From Amycolatopsis sp. 2-15 (GTDB lineage Bacteria; Actinomycetota; Actinomycetes; Mycobacteriales; Pseudonocardiaceae): a stretch of 64,000 nucleotides of DNA. Below, in pieces: positions 55,478 to 64,000 of this stretch (positions are counted from its first letter, which is position 1; every line of letters starts with the position of its first letter). The translations under genes were made by a program, and so were the position numbers. The stretch lies in assembly GCF_030285625.1 (NCBI RefSeq), contig NZ_CP127294.1, positions 9,208,001-9,272,000 of the forward strand, read 5' to 3'. The notes under the pieces were generated by a model that saw only the letters and a program-made list of their open reading frames with translations, was not told the DNA's origin and ran no database searches.

Positions 55478-57670
55478 GTGGCGACATTTCTGTACCGGCT
55501 CGGCCGATTGTCGTTCCGGCGCGGCGCCCTCGTCTCGGCCGTGTGGGCGGCCGTGCTCGTGGCGCTGGGCGTCGGTGCGCTCACACTGTCCGGCCAGCTC
55601 TCGGACTCGGTGACGATTCCCGGGACCGAGTCCCAGCAGGCGATCGACCAGCTCCAGGCGAAGTTTCCGCAGGCGGCGGCCGGTGGCGCGACCGCGCGGG
55701 TCGTGATCGCGGCCCCGCAGGGCCACACCGTGACCGACGCCGCCGGCAAGGCCGCGGTCGAGTCGACGGTGGCGAGCCTCAAGACGGCCCCGAAGGTCGC
55801 GAGCGTGGCCGACCCGTTCCAGGCGAAGTCGATCTCACCGGACGGCCGCGTGGCGCTCGCCCAGGTGAGTTACCAGGTCAAGGGCTTCGAGCTCACGAAC
55901 AGCGACCGCCAGGCGCTGCTCGAGAGCGCGAACGGGGCCAAGCAGCGCGGTTTCGAAGTCGAGTTCGGCGGCGACGCGGTGCAGGCGATGCCCGCCACCG
56001 GCGCCACCGAGGGCCTCGGCGTGGCCGTGGCGGCCGTCGTGCTGATCATCACGTTCGGGTCACTGCTGGCCGCCGGCATCCCGTTGCTCACCGCGCTGAT
56101 CGGCGTCGGCATCGGCATGGCGGGCATCATGCTGGCCTCGGGCTCGCTCGAGCTGAACTCCAACACTCCGGTGCTGGCCCTGATGATCGGGCTCGCCGTG
56201 GGCATCGACTACGCGTTGTTCATCGTCTCCCGCTACCGGCACGAGCTCAGCATCGGGCGAGAACCCGAGGAGGCCGCGGGCCGGGCCGCGGGCACGGCCG
56301 GGTCCGCCGTGGTGTTCGCCGGGCTCACCGTGATCATCGCGCTGGCCGGGCTCACCGTGGTCGGCATCCCGTTCCTCGGCCAGATGGGCATCGCCGCGGC
56401 CGCGACCGTCGCGATCGCCGTACTCATCGCGCTCACGCTGCTGCCGGCCATTCTCGGTTTCGCCGGTACCCGGGTGCTGGGCGGCCGCATTCGCTTGCGC
56501 CGCAAGACGGACAGGGCTTCGCACGGCGAGCGCTGGGCGCGGTTCGTCGCCCGGCACCGCTGGCCCGTGCTGCTCACCGCGCTCGCCGGCCTCGTCGTGG
56601 TGGCGATCCCGGCGCTGAGCATGCAGCTCGGCCTGCCCAACGACAGCACCGCGCCGCCGGATTCCACGCAGCGCAAGGCCTACGACCTCGTGAGCGAGAG
56701 CTTCGGCGCCGGCGCCAACGGCCCGCTGCTCGTCGTCGTCGACACCGGTGTGAACCACGACCCCGAGGCGCTGAAGCAGGCCGTCGCGGGCATCGGCACG
56801 CTGCCCGACGTCGCCGGGGTCACACCGCCACGCGTGAACGCCGACGGGGACACCGCGCTGCTGACCGTGATCCCGAAGAGCGGGCCGAGCAGCAAACAGA
56901 CCGAGAACCTGGTGGCGGCGATCCGCGCGCAGTCCGAGCCGCTGCACGAGACCACGGGTGCGAGCCTCGCCGTGACCGGCCAGACGGCCGCGAACAGCGA
57001 CGTGTCCGAGAAGCTGTCCGACGCGATGATCCCCTACCTCGCGCTGATCGTCGGCCTCGCGTTCATCCTGCTGATGCTGGTGTTCCGCTCGATCGTGGTG
57101 CCGCTGAAGGCGACGCTCGGCTTCCTCGGCTCGGTGGTCGCGACGTTCGGCGCCGCGGTCGCGGTGTTCCAGTGGGGCTGGCTGACCGACCTGCTCGGCG
57201 TCGCGTCGACCGGGCCGATCATGAGCATGCTGCCGATCCTGCTCATCGGTGTCCTCTTCGGACTCGCGATGGACTACCAGGTGTTCCTGGTGACGCGGAT
57301 GCGCGAGGAGCACGTGCACGGCGCCGACCCGGCCGAAGCCATGGTCACCGGCTTCCGCCACGGCTCGCGTGTGGTCACGGCCGCGGCCCTGATCATGATC
57401 AGCGTGTTCGCGGGCTTCGTGCTGGCGGAGTCGACGCTGATCCAGTCGATCGGGTTCGCGCTCGCGTTCGGTGTGCTGGTGGACGCGTTCGTGATCCGGA
57501 TGACGATCGTGCCGGCCGTGATGTCGCTGCTCGGGCGCCACGCCTGGTGGCTGCCGCGCGGCCTGCACAGGGTGCTGCCGAACGTCGACGTGGAAGGTGA
57601 GGGCCTGGCCACGGCGCTCGAAGCGCCCGGCAGCCGCAGTGACGACGAGCGCGAGCCCGCTCGAGTGTGA
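55478..57670 (+). CDS. MMPL-family RND transporter
   Basis: 730 residues, two homologous halves with about 12 membrane helices. Proton-relay Asp-Tyr pairs are in GLAVGIDYALFIVSRYRHEL and LFGLAMDYQVFLVTRMREEH. Large external loops follow helices 1 and 7. MMPL proteins export lipids or drugs. GTG start 55478 has GGAGAA 9 nt upstream and opens ATFLYRLGRLSFRRGALV. Control by the divergent TetR is strongly suggested by the operator array. Confidence 0.92.
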   Translation: MATFLYRLGRLSFRRGALVSAVWAAVLVALGVGALTLSGQLSDSVTIPGTESQQAIDQLQAKFPQAAAGGATARVVIAAPQGHTVTDAAGKAAVESTVASLKTAPKVASVADPFQAKSISPDGRVALAQVSYQVKGFELTNSDRQALLESANGAKQRGFEVEFGGDAVQAMPATGATEGLGVAVAAVVLIITFGSLLAAGIPLLTALIGVGIGMAGIMLASGSLELNSNTPVLALMIGLAVGIDYALFIVSRYRHELSIGREPEEAAGRAAGTAGSAVVFAGLTVIIALAGLTVVGIPFLGQMGIAAAATVAIAVLIALTLLPAILGFAGTRVLGGRIRLRRKTDRASHGERWARFVARHRWPVLLTALAGLVVVAIPALSMQLGLPNDSTAPPDSTQRKAYDLVSESFGAGANGPLLVVVDTGVNHDPEALKQAVAGIGTLPDVAGVTPPRVNADGDTALLTVIPKSGPSSKQTENLVAAIRAQSEPLHETTGASLAVTGQTAANSDVSEKLSDAMIPYLALIVGLAFILLMLVFRSIVVPLKATLGFLGSVVATFGAAVAVFQWGWLTDLLGVASTGPIMSMLPILLIGVLFGLAMDYQVFLVTRMREEHVHGADPAEAMVTGFRHGSRVVTAAALIMISVFAGFVLAESTLIQSIGFALAFGVLVDAFVIRMTIVPAVMSLLGRHAWWLPRGLHRVLPNVDVEGEGLATALEAPGSRSDDEREPARV

Positions 57671-57697
57671 GGCCGTGCCGTCCGCCTGGCGGGTCGC

Positions 57698-57856
57698 TCA
57701 GCCGACCAGCCAGGCGACGGCACCGCCGATCGCCAGCAGTGCCGCGACACCCAGCGCCACGGCGATGAACTTCGCCGTCTTCCACGTGGAGTAGACGCCA
57801 CCGGCCAGGAAGCCCGCGAGGGCCAGCAGCAGGATGGCGACAACCTCTTTGCTCAC
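57698..57856 (-). CDS. Small two-helix membrane protein
   Basis: 52 residues from a GTG: SKEVVAILLLALAGFLAGGV, YSTWKTAKFIAVALGVAALL, AIGGAVAWLVG. Two membrane helices joined by a conserved-looking YSTWKTAK loop. Short proteins of this kind are common in actinomycetes; function unknown. Codon use is strongly gene-like. Confidence 0.7.
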   Translation of the reverse strand: MSKEVVAILLLALAGFLAGGVYSTWKTAKFIAVALGVAALLAIGGAVAWLVG

Positions 57857-58017
57857 GTGGCTCAGCGTGCCACACCGCCGTCGCCCGGCCGGGACTGGGC
57901 AGCGGCGCTCTCAGTGCCGGTGCGCGGGCACGCCGAGTACGTGACGCACGTCTCCCTCGCTGTTACAGACCTGGGCCGACCGTCGCGTCCGGCGCCTCGA
58001 CGTGGCAAGCTCTCCGG

Positions 58018-58521
58018 GTGAGCGGAACGCCCGATTCGGAGATCGTCCTGACCCCTCTCGACGAGGAGGCGTTGGTCCGGCTGCTCGACGTCGCGGTCGA
58101 GGGCGCCGACCCACTTGAGGTGCTGCCGCCGATGGACGGCCCACCGGGCTGGACCCCTGAGCGGCGCGAGGCGTTCCTGGTGTTCCACCGACGGGTTTCG
58201 CTCGACCCGGAGACGGCGACCACCACCGCTTGGACCATCCAGGTCGGCAGCACCATCGTCGGCGGCGCGCGGCTGCACCCCGTCCACCGTGGCAAATCGG
58301 TCGAGATCGAGGCCCAGGTCTGGGTTGCCCGCTGGGCCCGGGGCCGCGGGATCGGCAAGTGGGTCACCGAGACCCTGATCGACGCGGCCCGCGAAGGCGG
58401 CGGCGGCCGGTACGTCGCTTCGACCACCACGGACAACAAGGCGGCACAACGCCTGATGAAATCCGTCGGCGCGAATGTCGACCTGCACGATGGCGGAGTC
58501 GACTCGCACCTCGAGATCTAG
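58018..58521 (+). CDS. GNAT-family N-acetyltransferase
   Basis: 167 residues. The acetyl-CoA loop is in AQVWVARWARGRGIGKWVTE (RxRGIG), followed by DNKAAQRLMKSVGANVDL. The N-terminal part carries EGADPLEVLPPMDGPPGWTP, typical of GNATs acting on small molecules. Substrate unknown. GTG start; no clear Shine-Dalgarno sequence. Confidence 0.88.
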   Translation: MSGTPDSEIVLTPLDEEALVRLLDVAVEGADPLEVLPPMDGPPGWTPERREAFLVFHRRVSLDPETATTTAWTIQVGSTIVGGARLHPVHRGKSVEIEAQVWVARWARGRGIGKWVTETLIDAAREGGGGRYVASTTTDNKAAQRLMKSVGANVDLHDGGVDSHLEI

Positions 58522-58552
58522 TCAGGCGGTGTCCCGACCTCGGCGAGCTTTC

Positions 58553-62468
<3,916 letters not shown>

Positions 62469-62595
62469 GGTCTGTTTTGGGGGCTGGGGGCTCGGTCCTC
62501 GCGGGGCGTGTTGCGGTGGGGTTGTCGGGTGATGCGGTCCTCGCGGGGGCGTGTTGCGGCAGGCGTGCACCCCGAAGCTGGATTGTGTCGACGGC

Positions 62596-62644
62596 CGGTG
62601 AACCGCTGTCAAGGCGGGAAAGCGTGCCTTGACACGGCTCGCCG
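62596..62644. repeat. Family 2 inverted repeat, copy 2
   Basis: The core 62607-62634 (TGTCAAGG ... CCTTGACA) matches the 45337 element at 25 of 28 positions; the outer stem is imperfect with one bulge and some mismatches. It lies about 130 bp after the nitrilase stop. The gap 62469-62903 holds this and the family 1 copy; the rest is G-rich without a gene. Confidence 0.75.
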
Positions 62645-62788
62645 CCTGCAAAAAGGCTTCGGATCGGGGTGCCGGGGCGGGACTGGGTGCAGGTTCCGCA
62701 GGTGGGTAGGCGGCGGTTGCGCAGGCCTACGCGGCCTGGATGCGTCGTAAGTTGAGCAGGTGGGCGGCGCTTGGATGGGGCCAAAGCG

Positions 62789-62867
62789 CCCCAATGTGGC
62801 GTTCGGTGCGCTGGGCGCACCCAATGTGGCGTTCGGTGCGTTGAACGCAACCAACGCCGCATTGGGG
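62789..62867 (-). repeat. Inverted repeat family 1, copy C
   Basis: Same 31-17-31 layout as the copy at 31257: arms 62789-62819 and 62837-62867 (about 7 mismatches) with spacer CCCAATGTGGCGTTCGG. It lies 36 bp after the response-regulator stop. Terminator-like position. Confidence 0.85.
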
Positions 62868-62903
62868 TGGGGTGGGCGGGGCCGGGAGGCGGGGCGGGGG
62901 CGG

Positions 62904-63563
62904 CTAGCGGAGTAGGCCTTCGCGGATGGCTACGCGGACGAAGCCGGCGCGGCGGCGTTCGCCCGTTTTGTCGCGGATGCGGTCCAGGTAGGAGCGGACG
63001 GTGCGGACGCTGATGTTGAGGATCTCGGCTACGTCGACGTCGCGTTCGCCGGCGGCGACGAGGCGGAGCACCTGCTTTTCGCGTTCCGACAGGACGATCT
63101 TGGGGCCCGCGTGGCGGTCTTCGCTGTCCTGGATGATCATGCCGGCCAGGGTGGGTGAGACGTAGGCGTTGTCCTGGGCGATGGTGCGGATGGCGCGCAG
63201 GAGTTCGTCGCCGTCGACGTCCTTGGAGAGGAAGCCCTTGGCGCCGGCTTGCATGGCGCCGAGGACTTCGGGTTGTTCGGCGTGGGCGGAGACGACGAGG
63301 ACCTTGTGGCCCATGTGGCCGACCTCGAGGACGGCGGCCGCGTCCTGGACGCCGCGGAGTTTGAGGTCGAGGACGACCACGCTGCCGGCGGGCTGCTCTT
63401 GCACGGCGAAGCGGGCAACGGAGTCGGCGACGGCGCCGAGCTCGATGTCCGGGGCCTCCGTGAGCACGCGGGCGACGGCGTCGCGGTAGAGCGGGTGGTC
63501 TTCGATCACGCCGACGCGAATCAGATCGGCGGCACCCTCCGAGGCTCCCCCAGCGTCGGTCAT
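62904..63563 (-). CDS. NarL/LuxR-type response regulator
   Basis: 219 residues. Receiver domain with VGVIEDHPLYRDAV, phospho-acceptor Asp66 in SVVVLDLKLRG, and KGFLSKDVDGDELL; C-terminal LuxR HTH (LSEREKQVLRLVAAGERDVD, VAEILNISVRTVRSYLDRIR). It follows a close paralogue with a 1-nt gap. No sensor kinase is in the window; it may lie beyond the right edge. Confidence 0.93.
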   Translation of the reverse strand: MTDAGGASEGAADLIRVGVIEDHPLYRDAVARVLTEAPDIELGAVADSVARFAVQEQPAGSVVVLDLKLRGVQDAAAVLEVGHMGHKVLVVSAHAEQPEVLGAMQAGAKGFLSKDVDGDELLRAIRTIAQDNAYVSPTLAGMIIQDSEDRHAGPKIVLSEREKQVLRLVAAGERDVDVAEILNISVRTVRSYLDRIRDKTGERRRAGFVRVAIREGLLR

Positions 63564-63564
63564 G

Positions 63565-63999
63565 TCACGAAGTCCTTCCCGCGCCGCCCACCAGGCCTCG
63601 CCGGATGGCTTCCTTCACCAGGCCCGGCCGGCGGCGTTCGCCCGTTTTGTCGCGGATGCGGTCGAGGTAGCCGCGCACGGTGCGGACGCCGATGTCGAGG
63701 ATGGCGGCGATGTCGATGTCCCGCTCGCCCGCCGCGACCAAGCGCAGGACCTGCTCCTCGCGGGGCGAGAGCTCCATCTCGGGCCGCGCCACCGGCCGTT
63801 CGGTGTTGTCCTTGATGATCATCCCGGCGACCACGGCCGACACGTACGAACCACCCTCGGCGACCGCTCGAATCGCCGTGAGCAGCTCGTCGACATCCAC
63901 GTCCTTGGACAGGAACCCCTTGGCCCCGGCGGAAATCGCGGCGAGCACCTGCTCCGACTCGGCCTGCGCCGAGACCACGAGCACGTGGTGCCCGAGCTC
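63565..63999 (-). CDS. NarL/LuxR-type response regulator, truncated by window edge
   Basis: The C-terminal 144 residues of a second receiver-LuxR protein; the frame is open to the edge (ELGHHVLVVSAQAE...). It shares GAKGFLSKDVDVDELLTAIR and the HTH VRTVRGYLDRIRDKTGERRR with the downstream gene, a tandem duplication. The phospho-acceptor Asp lies outside the window. Confidence 0.9.
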   Translation of the reverse strand, partial: ELGHHVLVVSAQAESEQVLAAISAGAKGFLSKDVDVDELLTAIRAVAEGGSYVSAVVAGMIIKDNTERPVARPEMELSPREEQVLRLVAAGERDIDIAAILDIGVRTVRGYLDRIRDKTGERRRPGLVKEAIRRGLVGGAGRTS

Positions 64000-64000
64000 G

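Noticed and set aside
56060..57568. Long antisense frame opposite the MMPL gene
   Set aside because: His/Arg/Asp-rich composition typical of the complement of hydrophobic codons; no start signal or homology.

Overview
This 64 kb window is high-GC actinobacterial chromosome, most likely from a Pseudonocardiaceae member such as Amycolatopsis. The grounds are very high third-position GC, many GTG starts with GTGA/ATGA gene overlaps, PASTA-kinase and DUF397/Scr1-type regulators, an EspC-like type VII secretion gene, a PriA-type HisA, a class II DAHP synthase and F420-type enzymes. No rRNA, tRNA or CRISPR array was recognised.

Layout. (1) 1-8.9 kb: 3' end of a phytoene synthase, an F420-type oxidoreductase, an Rv2175c-like DNA-binding protein, and a probable operon of a PASTA Ser/Thr kinase (pknL), an NfeD-like small protein, a flotillin/SPFH protein and a long disordered protein; then a frameshifted wax ester/DGAT-type acyltransferase. 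(2) 8.9-18.3 kb: aroG, a secreted beta-propeller-type protein, gltD and gltB. (3) 18.3-22.1 kb: an SDR and a three-gene cassette that looks like type VII secretion substrates. (4) 22.1-31.2 kb: lgt, two amidohydrolases, a DUF397/Scr1-type regulator pair, a double-HTH gene split by TGA, an APC permease, a glutamine-synthetase-like ligase and an amidase with an amber codon. (5) 31.3-36.8 kb: trpA, trpB, trpC, a Trp-associated membrane protein and trpE. (6) 36.8-47.1 kb: TetR, three DUF3592-type membrane proteins, DUF1304, hisI, hisF, a broken FAD monooxygenase with its regulator, an ECF sigma/anti-sigma pair, an F420-type PPOX protein, priA and hisH. (7) 47.2-58.5 kb: a secreted protein, a glutaryl-CoA-type dehydrogenase, a SoxR-linked split transketolase, kptA, two nested insertion sequences, a TetR/MMPL pair and a GNAT. 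(8) 58.5-64 kb: hisB, hisC, hisD, a nitrilase-type hydrolase and two tandem LuxR-type response regulators.

How the genes fit together. On the minus strand, hisD-hisC-hisB, hisH-priA, hisF-hisI, trpE-membrane protein-trpC-trpB-trpA, lgt and gltB-gltD form a biosynthetic backbone resembling the mycobacterial his-trp-lgt order, split by accessory modules. PriA probably supplies the missing TrpF activity, and aroG feeds the aromatic pathway. Regulatory modules with visible sites include SoxR with a soxbox, TetR with a four-site array before an MMPL exporter, and TetR beside trpE with a TTGAATTCA operator.

Two features stand out. Two families of intergenic inverted repeats (three and two copies) recur downstream of genes. 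Two insertion sequences are nested exactly at a CTAG tetranucleotide that gives stop codons to the flanking convergent genes. Several genes carry single lesions, mostly apparent one-base losses in G/C runs, so sequence error and real gene decay must both be considered.
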